Made by a program: the position numbers and the translations under genes. Shown here one piece after another: positions 42,310 through 49,788 of a stretch of 64,000 nucleotides of DNA. How positions within the stretch are numbered: the first letter of the stretch is position 1; every line of letters starts with the position of its first letter. A model generated the notes under the pieces. That model ran no database searches and was not told where the DNA came from. It was given only the letters and a program-made list of their open reading frames with translations. The stretch lies in the IMG/VR virus record IMGVR_UViG_3300027963_000048, positions 51,615 through 115,614 of that record. One strand, 5' to 3'. This DNA comes from a virus.

Positions 42310-42480
42310 ATGAAAAACGTCAGCGCACCGAAGCGTGTAGAACGCAAAATCACGATTGTTATCGACCAGACTCGCGTGAGCCGTGGCCACTTGGCAACGA
42401 GTGGGGCTGGGACTCACCAAGATCGTCGCCAAAGGCGGCGAAAGACTCGGTCGGCGGCACTTATGGCTTGCATGGAATAG
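42310..42480 (+). CDS. Small arginine-rich protein
   Basis: 56 residues (one of three successive ATGs after AAGGAG). Basic C-terminal part QDRRQRRRKTRSAAL suggests nucleic-acid binding. GC-richer than neighbours. Confidence 0.55.
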   Translation: MKNVSAPKRVERKITIVIDQTRVSRGHLATSGAGTHQDRRQRRRKTRSAALMACME

Positions 42481-42591
42481 GGGGATTTCTCACCTGCCTT
42501 TTGTCTGTCACAATTGGTTATGAGAAGCCAAGCCGAGTGACGCTTGGCTAGTGGGTTACTTGTCAGACCAATCATTCACATGGAGCCGAAC

Positions 42592-42777
42592 ATGACCAAG
42601 CACCAGACAGCGCTATACGAAGCAACTACCACACTGATGGCTAAGCTCTCCATAATCTCAAACTATTTGGGTGTCGCCCTTATGTATAACGACGACGGTA
42701 AACTCAAAAAGGCGATCGAACAACTCGATGAGGCCCAGAATCTCGCCATCACCATCCACAACAGTACCTCCCGATAA
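42592..42777 (+). CDS. Hypothetical small helical protein
   Basis: 61 residues from ATG 42592, GGAG 7 nt upstream. LYEATTTLMAKLSIISNYLG and KKAIEQLDEAQNLAI. About 180 nt of apparently noncoding sequence with the next module follow. Confidence 0.55.
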   Translation: MTKHQTALYEATTTLMAKLSIISNYLGVALMYNDDGKLKKAIEQLDEAQNLAITIHNSTSR

Positions 42778-42955
42778 AGGCATAATCTCCCCCACGGCAT
42801 CTAAAGCTTGCGTAAATGCTTCCGCAAAAACGTCGACACAAATGTAGTTGCGCACTAACCTTGGAAACGGTGCGCGAGTTCAGGTGGGGGGATTTCTCCC
42901 CCACCATTTGGCTGCCACAGTTTAACGTAACCGACCCAAAACCAAGGAGACGAAA

Positions 42956-43357
42956 ATGAGCATCAGCGATTACAACATGATGACAGTCGGCAAAGCTAAT
43001 TTCACACTTGCTAATGACAAACACCGATGGACATATCAGATCAACCAAAGCAAAGACGGAAGATGCTACTTCGTCAGTGTCCTGTCCGGCGCGGACAATA
43101 ACGCTGACTATGCGTACCTTGGCATCTTCAAGCCTGAGAACGGGTCAGTCAGTCTCACAAAGGCATCGCGGTTCACGCCAGAATCAATGCCCTTCAGGGC
43201 TGTAGCCTGGCTAGTGCAAACACTCAAAAAAGGCGAGCCGCTAACTCATAACTTCGAGCTAAAATGGGCCGACCAATGCCAACGATGTGGCAGGACACTT
43301 ACTGTCCCATCATCGATAGATAGTAGAATTGGGCCAGAATGCGCTAAGAAGGTGTAA
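42956..43357 (+). CDS. DUF6011-like protein with zinc knuckle
   Basis: 133 residues. The C-terminal CQRCGRTLTVPSSIDSRIGP followed by ECAKK is the DUF6011 pattern (C-x2-C...G-x-x-C). N-terminal part is beta-rich. Common in actinobacterial and phage proteins; function unknown. Confidence 0.7.
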   Translation: MSISDYNMMTVGKANFTLANDKHRWTYQINQSKDGRCYFVSVLSGADNNADYAYLGIFKPENGSVSLTKASRFTPESMPFRAVAWLVQTLKKGEPLTHNFELKWADQCQRCGRTLTVPSSIDSRIGPECAKKV

Positions 43358-43359
43358 CC

Positions 43360-44004
43360 GTGAGGCTACCCGATGATGTTAAAGATGTGCATCTCCTTGG
43401 AGACATCCATGGAGATTATGGTAGGCATGATCGCGTTGCTAAAAAGCACCATTATACCATTCAATTGGGTGACTTTGGTTTCAAGTATGATTCCTTAAGA
43501 AAACACGACCCGAGTTATCACAAAGTGCTTGGTGGTAATCATGATAATTATGATCTGATTGGTAATATGCCTCACTACTTGGGTGACTTTGGTACTTTTG
43601 AATTAAGCTCACCGGAGTTCACTTATAGTGTTATTAAAGTGTTTTATATTAGGGGTGCAGATAGCATTGATAAACAGTTGCGTACGATTGGTGTAGATTG
43701 GTGGCAAGATGAGCAATTGACTATGGCGAGGATGAATGAGGCTTTGGATTTGTATGGTAGCTACAGGCCGGATGTTTTGTTAAGTCATTCTCCGCCGTCG
43801 TTTGCGATTGAGTGGTTTTGTGTTCCCAGGTTACCTTTTGCGTTGACTGAGTATTGCTTGGATGTTATGCATGAGGTTTATGCTCCGAAGTTGCATATTT
43901 TTGGGCATATGCATAAGACGAAGGTTAAGAAGTTTGGATCTACTAAGTTTGTTTGTGTTGATATTAATCAGACTATCAGTTTGGTAAAGTCTTTTCGTGG
44001 GTAG
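43360..44004 (+). CDS. Metallophosphoesterase
   Basis: 214 residues with GTG start. Calcineurin-like motifs in order: GDIHGD, QLGDFGF, GGNHDN, LSHSPPS and FGHMH, with the metal ligands present. Hydrolyses a phosphoester, possibly cyclic nucleotides, dinucleotides or phosphoproteins. Follows the DUF6011 gene by 2 nt with no module, so co-transcribed. Confidence 0.85.
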   Translation: MRLPDDVKDVHLLGDIHGDYGRHDRVAKKHHYTIQLGDFGFKYDSLRKHDPSYHKVLGGNHDNYDLIGNMPHYLGDFGTFELSSPEFTYSVIKVFYIRGADSIDKQLRTIGVDWWQDEQLTMARMNEALDLYGSYRPDVLLSHSPPSFAIEWFCVPRLPFALTEYCLDVMHEVYAPKLHIFGHMHKTKVKKFGSTKFVCVDINQTISLVKSFRG

Positions 44005-44049
44005 GGTTGGGTGTCACAGTTGTTTGTGGTCAAAGTGTGGAGGTGTTGA

Positions 44050-44226
44050 ATGGAGTGTTTGGGGTGCGGTAAGACGATTCCGGCTGGTCGGTTGGAGATT
44101 TTCCCTCACACGCGGTTTTGTGTGGGGTGTGTTGATAAGCACCCGCAGGGGGTTAGTTATGATTATTCGCATGTGGTGGCGCAGTCGTCGTCATCTGGGC
44201 GTAATGGGTTTGCTAAGTCGGATTAG
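44050..44226 (+). CDS. DksA/TraR-like zinc-finger protein
   Basis: 58 residues, GGAGG upstream. CLGCGKTIPAGRLEIFPHTR followed by FCVGC is the C4 zinc finger of the DksA/TraR family. It lacks the long coiled coil of DksA, as do short phage TraR-type proteins. May act on RNA polymerase (family knowledge, not shown here). TGTCACA module 38 nt upstream. Confidence 0.7.
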   Translation: MECLGCGKTIPAGRLEIFPHTRFCVGCVDKHPQGVSYDYSHVVAQSSSSGRNGFAKSD

Positions 44227-44247
44227 ATAAGAGTTGCTGTGTTGTGG

Positions 44248-44589
44248 TTAGCAGTCCCATTTTCTGAGGGCTTTGCAGATGTCTTTGTCTGGGTTGGCTC
44301 GACAGTCGATGTTGTGCATTTTCTTTTGGCCTTCCATTCTTGCGCAGAATGATTTTCGGCGTTTTGCTTTGGCTGGTGATTTTTTGGCTGCTTTGGCACT
44401 TACGGGTGGTTTGAGGTTTGCACCTTCGGTGCGTTTGAAGTGGGCGCGGCCTTTGGCGTTTAGGCCTCCATCTTTGGCCTGGTATTTTTTGGCTACTCCT
44501 TCAGCTACCGGTTTGATGCTAGTTTGTTCTGCACCCGGGTGTAAACTATTTAAAAGTTCTGCGTATGCGGCTGTGTAAGCGTGTTTCAT
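44248..44589 (-). CDS. DUF6321-like basic protein
   Basis: 113 residues from ATG 44589, GGAGG upstream. DGGLNAKGRAHFKRTEGANL, then KAAKKSPAKAKRRKSFCARM and CKALRKWDC fit the DUF6321 pattern of small basic phage proteins. Preceded not by the TGTCACA module but by a GTTTCC motif at 44614. Confidence 0.65.
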   Translation of the reverse strand: MKHAYTAAYAELLNSLHPGAEQTSIKPVAEGVAKKYQAKDGGLNAKGRAHFKRTEGANLKPPVSAKAAKKSPAKAKRRKSFCARMEGQKKMHNIDCRANPDKDICKALRKWDC

Positions 44590-44641
44590 GTTGTCCTCCG
44601 GTATGGTATATTTGTTTCCTCCCTGGAACATGGGGGGTCCC

Positions 44642-44665
44642 TTATCGCCCGATATCAGGCGATAA
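44642..44665. terminator. Perfect 8-bp inverted repeat
   Basis: TTATCGCC (44642-44649) and GGCGATAA (44658-44665). Lies downstream of the gene at 44694 on the minus strand and at the left edge of the composition-inverted segment. Confidence 0.5.
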
Positions 44666-44693
44666 CCTTACCAGCCGTTCACAACACAAACCC

Positions 44694-44993
44694 CTACCGC
44701 AAAACCAACACCCTCACTCGCTCCTCGTCCTCTTCTCGGTCGTCGTCGTCCTCATCGTTCTCAATCAAAGCAATACCGCTTTTGCTGTAGCCGCTCGTCT
44801 TAATGTTCGACGTTTGGATACCCAAAGCGTCCCTGATCGGCAAAAGCTGCTGCGTGTGGCTGATATCGCCGTAATCACAGCACAAAAGGACAGGCTGATC
44901 ATCGTCAACGTCCTCAATCAGCCGTTTCAGTTCACCAGCAGTCATCGTGGCGTGCAAAACTTGCTTGATCTCGTAGTTATTAGAAGCTTTCAT
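44694..44993 (-). CDS. Hypothetical protein
   Basis: 99 residues, GAGGAG upstream. TMTAGELKRLIEDVDDDQPV then LLCCDYGDISHTQQLLPIRD resembles small proteins that start T-x-x-x-L-x-x-x-I and bind nothing known. Very acidic region (NDEDDDDREEDEE) near the C-terminus. Confidence 0.6.
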   Translation of the reverse strand: MKASNNYEIKQVLHATMTAGELKRLIEDVDDDQPVLLCCDYGDISHTQQLLPIRDALGIQTSNIKTSGYSKSGIALIENDEDDDDREEDEERVRVLVLR

Positions 44994-45087
44994 CGCTATC
45001 TCCTCTTCTTTCGCCAGGTGGGGTGTCCGCCCCTCCCTCCCCTCTGTGGCAGGGGGAGGGGCTCCCGTTAATTGTTAGCGCCTGATA

Positions 45088-45294
45088 TCAAGTGCTCCGC
45101 CGTTTGATGCTGTCTCTCATAGCGACGCAATCCTCGATGCAAAAGCCGGTGCCAAGGATATCACCGCTATCCGCCAGAAGCCAGCGATCCGGGTGTCTTT
45201 CGCTGCTTTCATGCGTCCCTGGTGCAAAAGCAACCATCCGGTTCGGGTTGGTGGTCCATGCTTTTCTCGCTTGTTCCATGCTCATCGGTTTCAT
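45088..45294 (-). CDS. Hypothetical small protein
   Basis: 68 residues from ATG 45294, AAGGAG upstream. SMEQARKAWTTNPNRMVAFA and ILGTGFCIEDCVAMRDSI. Confidence 0.6.
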   Translation of the reverse strand: MKPMSMEQARKAWTTNPNRMVAFAPGTHESSERHPDRWLLADSGDILGTGFCIEDCVAMRDSIKRRST

Positions 45295-45459
45295 GTCTTC
45301 TCTCCTTTTCGTCACCAGGAGAGGTGTCCGCCCCTCCCTCCCCTCTGTGGCAGCCCGCCGGGGCGCGGAAAATCCCCACCGCCGCAGCAGCTCGCAGCGC
45401 CGGGAGAAAAGCCCCCGCTGGGTGGGGTTTCTCCGGCCCTTACCGACTGATATCAAGGA

Positions 45460-45579
45460 CAGGGGAGAAAACCCCCCACCAGAACCGACTTGTTACTCGT
45501 CTGCACTTCCAGACCTGGACAGGTTCGGATTTTACCACCGGGTTTAGATTGCATCGTTATCCGTGTATTTAAAAGTTTT
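45460..45579 (-). pseudogene. Degenerate cassette
   Basis: GAAGAGGT precedes an ATG at 45579 but the frame stops after 12 codons; it continues past two TAA codons to a final stop at the position expected from neighbouring cassettes. A second frame from 45550 stays open for 33 codons into the stem-loop. Looks like a broken cassette. Confidence 0.35.
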
Positions 45580-45584
45580 CATAG

Positions 45585-45782
45585 TTACCTCTTCCACTCC
45601 CTACTTACAGTTACCTTAGCAATACCATATTGAGCTTCGCTCATTTTCTTTAAGGCATCATGTACAAATTGAGTTCGTTTACTAGGGCAAATGGCAAACT
45701 CCAAACGAATACGGTCGTCATCCCTTTCATCAAACTCAAAGATTAAACAATCCTTTAGATCTAGCACTAGATGCTGCTCCAT
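45585..45782 (-). CDS. Hypothetical small protein
   Basis: 65 residues, TAGGAGG upstream. MEQHLVLDLKDCLIFEFDER then FVHDALKKMSEAQYGIAKVT: strand, helix, strand. Confidence 0.6.
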   Translation of the reverse strand: MEQHLVLDLKDCLIFEFDERDDDRIRLEFAICPSKRTQFVHDALKKMSEAQYGIAKVTVSREWKR

Positions 45783-45869
45783 CGTGACCTCCTAATCTTT
45801 ATTCCCGACCACTCCCTCCTGTGGCACCAAAGAGGCAGGGGAGAAACCCCCCTGCCTCCAGCCAACCCG

Positions 45870-46271
45870 TTACTCTTCGTCGTCTTCGTCCTCGTACGCG
45901 TGGTGAGGGTCGTCTTCCTCACTTCCGTCGTCCCCTTCCCACAAGACAGTGTAGCCGACGCTCTCGTCAGCGGCTGCGGCTACCAAAAGCTTAAGCTGTG
46001 CTACTGCGTCTTCAGCCTCTTTGAGCTCAAGACGCAACCGCCCAAGAGCGTCGCTCTTGGTTGGGCAGTGAACAAAGGCGTCCTTGTCCTCGCCTTCACC
46101 GTAGTTCTCAAAGTCGTTACAAACGCTTCGAGGGTAACCGGTACCGTAAAAAAGCGTCCCCTTGTGAAGAGAAAAGACCTCCTCCTGCGGGAACTCACCA
46201 CCGTCGTGGCCCCCTGGGTGTTCAACCAGGTCACAGAAAACCACTTCACCGACTTTACTTCCCTTTAACAC
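45870..46271 (-). CDS. Hypothetical acidic protein
   Basis: 133 residues, GTG start with AAGGAG 8 nt upstream. Helix LRLELKEAEDAVAQLKLLVA and a highly acidic tail (EEDDPHHAYEDEDDEE). Confidence 0.6.
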   Translation of the reverse strand: MLKGSKVGEVVFCDLVEHPGGHDGGEFPQEEVFSLHKGTLFYGTGYPRSVCNDFENYGEGEDKDAFVHCPTKSDALGRLRLELKEAEDAVAQLKLLVAAAADESVGYTVLWEGDDGSEEDDPHHAYEDEDDEE

Positions 46272-46345
46272 TTAGGTCTCCTTTGTTAGTGCCACTCGTC
46301 CCCGTCACTCCCTCCTGTGACAGCACACAAGAGGGAGAAAAACCC

Positions 46346-46612
46346 CTACTCCGTAACTTCTGGAAACTCCACCAGCGTGTGGATCTCCAGCAGGAGCTCT
46401 TGGCTCTCGTCCTCGGAGAGCCCCACAGCACTCTCCACTGCTAGATCTCGTCCCTCGATCTCAGTGTCGAACGTGAGCGTCCAAAACGCGTTGGAGCCGA
46501 CCCGAAAGCCAGACAGCTCCCACCGATACCACTCGTCGTCGATCGTCTCGACGAACTTGATAGTCGGCTTAGTCTGTGCTAAGGGCCTGATATCTGCGAA
46601 AAATGCCGCCAT
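46346..46612 (-). CDS. FVETIDDEW-family protein, reverse copy
   Basis: 88 residues, paralogue of the forward gene at 38330: IKFVETIDDEWYRWELSG, TFDTEIEGRDL and VESAVGLSEDESQELLLEIH. Present in opposite orientation inside the segment whose composition is inverted. Confidence 0.65.
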   Translation of the reverse strand: MAAFFADIRPLAQTKPTIKFVETIDDEWYRWELSGFRVGSNAFWTLTFDTEIEGRDLAVESAVGLSEDESQELLLEIHTLVEFPEVTE

Positions 46613-46732
46613 TTCATTCTCTTGTGTGTCGTTCGCGTCCCCATCTCACTGTGACAGCCACGGGAGCCGGGAGAAATCCCCCCCAGCCCCAGAATCAAAC
46701 CGCTATTCCTCAATCCTCAGCTCGCACACCGG

Positions 46733-46888
46733 CTAATCTTCTGGTATGTGAATCTGCAATCTTGCCTTAGCAGCCAACGCTTTCAATAACGCGTCTTTGC
46801 GTTTCTGCCAACAATCCTTGTGATCAGCTAAGCAGACCATACGGTCCGCTATCGGCGTGTCTCTCAGACAAGGCGGTAAATTTTCCAC
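46733..46888 (-). CDS. Hypothetical small protein
   Basis: 51 residues from GTG 46888, GGGAGG 6 nt upstream. CLRDTPIADRMVCLADHKDC then a basic helix KRKDALLKALAAKARL. A GTTTCC motif (46968) replaces the TGTCACA module upstream. Confidence 0.5.
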   Translation of the reverse strand: MENLPPCLRDTPIADRMVCLADHKDCWQKRKDALLKALAAKARLQIHIPED

Positions 46889-47030
46889 AAGACCTCCCGT
46901 AATGAATGCCTTTCGATCCCGTTTTCTGTAACAGTTTACTTGATGGTAAGATACCCCTATACCCCCTGTTTCCTCGCTGGAACATGGGGGGTATATATAG
47001 AGGCCTGAAAGCGCCGTGGAGCCACGCCTC

Positions 47031-47228
47031 CTACTCTTCGAGATAATCGTTCTCAAACAAGTAATCAAGAGCCCACATGATCTGCTTAGCCGTGTAGCCA
47101 AGAGAACCTAGCTTCTCTCCCATCTCGAAATAGAACCAACCGTCACCACCTCTTCGATGAAGGATGGGCCTGGCAGTTCTCAGCGCTATTGTCAGCAATA
47201 CCCGTTTTTCCGCAGTGCACATTACCAT
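47031..47228 (-). CDS. Hypothetical small protein
   Basis: 65 residues, AGGAGAC upstream. The end YTAKQIMWALDYLFENDYLE is reminiscent of the second half of a winged helix. Reverse module at 47270. Confidence 0.55.
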   Translation of the reverse strand: MVMCTAEKRVLLTIALRTARPILHRRGGDGWFYFEMGEKLGSLGYTAKQIMWALDYLFENDYLEE

Positions 47229-47329
47229 CGCTGTCTCCTGTGTTGGGTGTCATTCCGTCTCAGTTAGTCTGTGACAGCCAGAAAGGGTGGGGGGGAATCC
47301 CCCCACCATGGCCGCCATGTACTACCCGA

Positions 47330-47494
47330 CTAGCACTTTCGTCGTGCCATTACCGATGATAGGCTATTCGCAAGGCCCACTAGAATTAGTGTTTTTAATG
47401 GTTCAATCCAAGGAGTGTTTGATATGAAAATTTCTTGCAACGTTAACGCCTTGCAGAGATCGATCATCTGTTGCCAGTCTTGTAGGTCGGCCAT
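47330..47494 (-). CDS. Small hydrophobic protein
   Basis: 54 residues from ATG 47494, AAGGAG upstream. MADLQDWQQMIDLCKALTLQ then WIEPLKTLILVGLANSLSSV, a possible membrane-associated helix. Confidence 0.55.
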   Translation of the reverse strand: MADLQDWQQMIDLCKALTLQEIFISNTPWIEPLKTLILVGLANSLSSVMARRKC

Positions 47495-47597
47495 TCGTCG
47501 TCTCCTTGTGGGCCCCGGGCTCCGCCCTGCTGTGGCAGCCCGCCGGGCGGGAGAAAAGCCCCCCCGCCGCAACAGCCCCCGGCGCCGAGAGAAATCC

Positions 47598-47816
47598 CTA
47601 TTCGGCAGGTGCTGTGATGCCAATTGCTGCCAACTCCTCCTCGTAGGGGTCGTAACAGCACCAGTGGCCTGATAGGCCATCCCGCGAGACCTGCTTACCA
47701 CAGTTCCCGTTCTCGATTTCATCTGCGATTTTCCGCAGTGCCGCCACCAAGACGGTCGAGTCGGTGTACTGCAAAGACACTTCGAGTTTCAATTCTTCGA
47801 GCTTGTGCCATCCCAT
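47598..47816 (-). CDS. DGLxGxW-family small protein, reverse copy
   Basis: 72 residues from ATG 47816, AAAGGAG upstream. LRKIADEIENGNCGKQV and DGLSGHWCCYDPYEE match the forward gene at 39844. Confidence 0.6.
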   Translation of the reverse strand: MGWHKLEELKLEVSLQYTDSTVLVAALRKIADEIENGNCGKQVSRDGLSGHWCCYDPYEEELAAIGITAPAE

Positions 47817-47915
47817 GGTCGACTCCTTTTGTTGCTGGTCTCTCGTTCCCAATCTATTGTGGCAGCCAAAAAGCAGGGAAGAAATCCCCCCCGGAGGCTG
47901 GAGCTACGAAAATTA

Positions 47916-48116
47916 TCATACATGCAACAACTGCGGTTCCTCAAAATCCCACTGCCAACCACTCCCAACCCACCGACACCAACAGCCCTGCGGAATACCC
48001 CAAAACTGAAACGGATCCTTGTCATACCCACGACCCGCGGCCTTCGCACGACATTCACTCAAAGAATCACCCGTAAACGCCATATCATCCACAGTCATCA
48101 CGTAGTACTTGAACAT
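47916..48116 (-). CDS. Hypothetical small protein
   Basis: 66 residues from ATG 48116, GGAGGG upstream. KYYVMTVDDMAFTGDSLSEC then a Trp/Cys-rich end (CWCRWVGSGWQWDFEEP). Confidence 0.6.
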   Translation of the reverse strand: MFKYYVMTVDDMAFTGDSLSECRAKAAGRGYDKDPFQFWGIPQGCWCRWVGSGWQWDFEEPQLLHV

Positions 48117-48189
48117 CACACCCTCCATCGTTGATGCCACCACACAAAACTGTGACAGTAAAAACAAGGAGGAAAAATCCCCCACAAAA

Positions 48190-48474
48190 TCACGCAATAC
48201 CACCATTATCAGCAATAATACGCTCCACCAAATCAACAGGAACCCAACCGTAAACCGTACGAGTCGGCTCCTCCGCATCCTCCGCAAAAGGCATCAGCTC
48301 ATCAACTACAAGATTAGGAAAACCAACCTCCACTTCACTAAAAGGACCAACATTATCCCGCGGAGCACAATAATGCGCATGGCTAGCCTGCACAGAAAAA
48401 CGCAACCCACTCTTGCAAACAACCTCACGCGCCAAAACCCCAGCACGATTACTACAAAGATAATCATTCAACAT
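48190..48474 (-). CDS. Hypothetical protein
   Basis: 94 residues, GAGGAGG upstream. AREVVCKSGLRFSVQASHAH and GWVPVDLVERIIADNGG. Preceded by GTTTCC motif 48500 rather than TGTCACA. Confidence 0.6.
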   Translation of the reverse strand: MLNDYLCSNRAGVLAREVVCKSGLRFSVQASHAHYCAPRDNVGPFSEVEVGFPNLVVDELMPFAEDAEEPTRTVYGWVPVDLVERIIADNGGIA

Positions 48475-48569
48475 AGCACAATCCTCCTCGTATAGTGTTG
48501 TTTCCTAGTTGGAACACAGGGGGGGTGTCGGCAGGGCGGGGAGACGATCCGCCCCACCGACACAAGGGA

Positions 48570-48926
48570 TCATATCCCAAACTCAGCACACACCTCATCC
48601 ACCACACCATTCGTGGCAGCCAAAACTTCCTCCAAATTCACCGTATAATCCGAAATCACATCCCAGCCATCATTCCCATACACAAGATTCACATAACCAA
48701 CACGAACACCGTCCTTATAGAAAAAGATCGACTCCTCATCCACCGTCCTACAAGCCTCCCAAAGCTCAGTCGCATCGGTGGACTTGTGAACGGTGACTTC
48801 CTCACCATTGAAAACCGACAGCGCAAACCCCTGCTTGATCGCATCCTCCATCATGAAGGTTACTATCCGACGCTCCATCTGCATGCGATTCTGAAGCTGC
48901 TTGCAAGTGATTTCCTCGTACGCCAT
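48570..48926 (-). CDS. Hypothetical protein
   Basis: 118 residues. Helix ITCKQLQNRMQMERRIVTFM, then YKDGVRVGYVNLVYGNDGWD beta region. Downstream lies a GTGTCGG/CCGACAC hairpin (about 48525-48562). Confidence 0.6.
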   Translation of the reverse strand: MAYEEITCKQLQNRMQMERRIVTFMMEDAIKQGFALSVFNGEEVTVHKSTDATELWEACRTVDEESIFFYKDGVRVGYVNLVYGNDGWDVISDYTVNLEEVLAATNGVVDEVCAEFGI

Positions 48927-48938
48927 GTCAAGCCTCCG

Positions 48939-49002
48939 GAAAAGGTGTCCTTCATTCCCAACTCACTGTGACAGTCAAAAGGCGGGAGGAGAAACCCCCC
49001 GC
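48939..49002. repeat. 64-bp direct repeat, copy 1
   Basis: Identical to 49231-49294. Contains a complete reverse module with its stem-loop. Perfect identity implies recent duplication or conversion of the module itself. Confidence 0.8.
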
Positions 49003-49013
49003 TCGGTGCCACC

Positions 49014-49217
49014 TTACTTGGTGGGCTTACCATTACGTCTGGCAATCTCGTCCAGACAATAATTAACCTCGTCGAGGTAATAGGACGCGTTCTCTCCCTC
49101 AGGGTAGGCCTGCGCAGCCTCCATCGCGTCCTTTGCGTTGAACCACAACGCACTGTTACTTTTCTTCTGGAGGTTCTTTTGGTATTCAGCGTGATTCATC
49201 GCTTTCATCGCTTTCAT
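49014..49217 (-). CDS. NHAEYQ-family protein, short copy
   Basis: 67 residues from ATG 49217, CAGGAG upstream. Nearly identical to the first 60 residues of the gene at 35774 but ends at NGKPTK, lacking the C-terminal 50 residues. Sits between two identical 64-bp module copies. Confidence 0.65.
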   Translation of the reverse strand: MKAMKAMNHAEYQKNLQKKSNSALWFNAKDAMEAAQAYPEGENASYYLDEVNYCLDEIARRNGKPTK

Positions 49218-49230
49218 CGCAAAATCTCCT

Positions 49231-49294
49231 GAAAAGGTGTCCTTCATTCCCAACTCACTGTGACAGTCAAAAGGCGGGAGGAGAAACCCCCCGC
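49231..49294. repeat. 64-bp direct repeat, copy 2
   Basis: Identical to 48939-49002, 292 bp apart; together they bracket the gene at 49014 like a cassette. Confidence 0.8.
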
Positions 49295-49310
49295 GCCGAT
49301 GAGCCGGTTG

Positions 49311-49505
49311 TTACTTGGTAGTGGGGGCGCCGTAGAACCGGGTCATTCCACCACGGGCCTTGGCGCCCTGCGAGCCACGCAACACGCCGCGTTTTGCCTG
49401 CGACTTGGTGCACGCACGATCCATTGCGAAGATCTTCCCGAAAGTGCGGATCGCACTGCCTTCACGCATGGCTTCAAGATCGATTGCGTCTAGGTGACGT
49501 TCCAT
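49311..49505 (-). CDS. Small basic protein
   Basis: 64 residues. SAIRTFGKIFAMDRACTKSQ then RGVLRGSQGAKARGG; basic and Gly-rich end. Last minus-strand gene of the array. Confidence 0.6.
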   Translation of the reverse strand: MERHLDAIDLEAMREGSAIRTFGKIFAMDRACTKSQAKRGVLRGSQGAKARGGMTRFYGAPTTK

Positions 49506-49566
49506 TGTCTCTCTCCATTTCGGGCTGGACCGGATGTCGGTCGCTCGTTCCCATATATCTGTGGCA

Positions 49567-49788
49567 CCCAGAGGGGATCGGGAGAATATGGGGGAGGGGG
49601 GGATATACTAAGTCCGGGAGGGGGATAGTATATATATATTGCAATATATCCCCAATATGCTCTCTCTATTTCGATATATTTTTCCGTGCGCGGGCGACTA
49701 TATATCCCCCTTCGGGGATAGCGTAGTGGGTTTCGAATTGGTAGGGTTCTGCAGTGGGTAGGGTTCTGCAGTGGGTAGGTTGTCGAAA
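49567..49788. other. Second composition switch with palindromes, candidate origin or inversion edge
   Basis: Noncoding. Plus strand changes from C-rich to G/T-rich. ATATACTA (49603-49610) pairs with TAGTATAT (49626-49633); a perfect 16-bp palindrome ATATATTGCAATATAT lies at 49634-49649; ATCCCC-CTTC-GGGGAT hairpin at 49704-49719. A 17-bp unit GTAGGGTTCTGCAGTGG repeats near 49742-49775. Confidence 0.55.

Larger units (their letters stand above)
32354..44018 (+). promoter_or_regulatory. Forward stem-loop plus TGTCACA module family
   Basis: A G-run/ATTTCT/C-run stem-loop is followed within about 10-20 nt by TG(T/C)CACA, usually continuing AAT, then a ribosome binding site about 25-35 nt later. 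Heptamer starts: 32386, 33411, 34163, 34707, 35176, 35739, 36478, 37902, 38284, 38624, 38979, 39251, 39801, 40076, 41741, 42018, 42506, 42913, 44012, variants at 40043 and 42282, and an outlier at 25685. Most lie 35-50 nt before an ATG. TGTCACAAT could be an extended -10 (TGnCACAAT). The layout resembles promoter-early stem-loop cassettes of T4-type phages. Confidence 0.75.
25404..48515. repeat. Dispersed motif GTTTCCTNNNTGGAAC, nine copies
   Basis: Copies start at 25404, 25569, 27069, 27941, 28963, 36911, 44614, 46968 and 48500, all in the same orientation. Thirteen positions are invariant and only the central three vary (TTG, TTG, AGG, CTG, CGG, CTC, CCC, CGC, AGT). UUCC and GGAA can pair around a U-NNN-U loop. 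Copies at 27069, 44614 and 48500 lie 28-41 nt upstream of minus-strand starts that lack the TGTCACA module. Others lie at convergent gene ends, and one (27941) is inside a coding region. Confidence 0.75.
37851..49566 (-). promoter_or_regulatory. Reverse-oriented copies of the TGTCACA module
   Basis: Complement of the forward module, read TGTG(A/G)CA on the plus strand, starting at 37851, 41677, 45045, 45346, 45820, 46316, 46650, 47270, 47531, 47858, 48151, 48967, 49259 and 49560, plus a TATGACA variant at 41360. Each lies about 40-60 nt (one 74) upstream of a minus-strand start, and is followed on the plus strand by the G-run/A/C-run stem-loop. No copy points against its gene. Confidence 0.75.

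Noticed and set aside
42658-42855. 65-codon minus-strand frame
   Set aside because: Antisense to the gene at 42592 with no ribosome binding site; the array modules here point the other way.
32354-49566. CRISPR array or integron
   Set aside because: Elements are regularly associated with genes, not fixed-length spacers; no cas genes, no integrase and no attC-like sites are visible.
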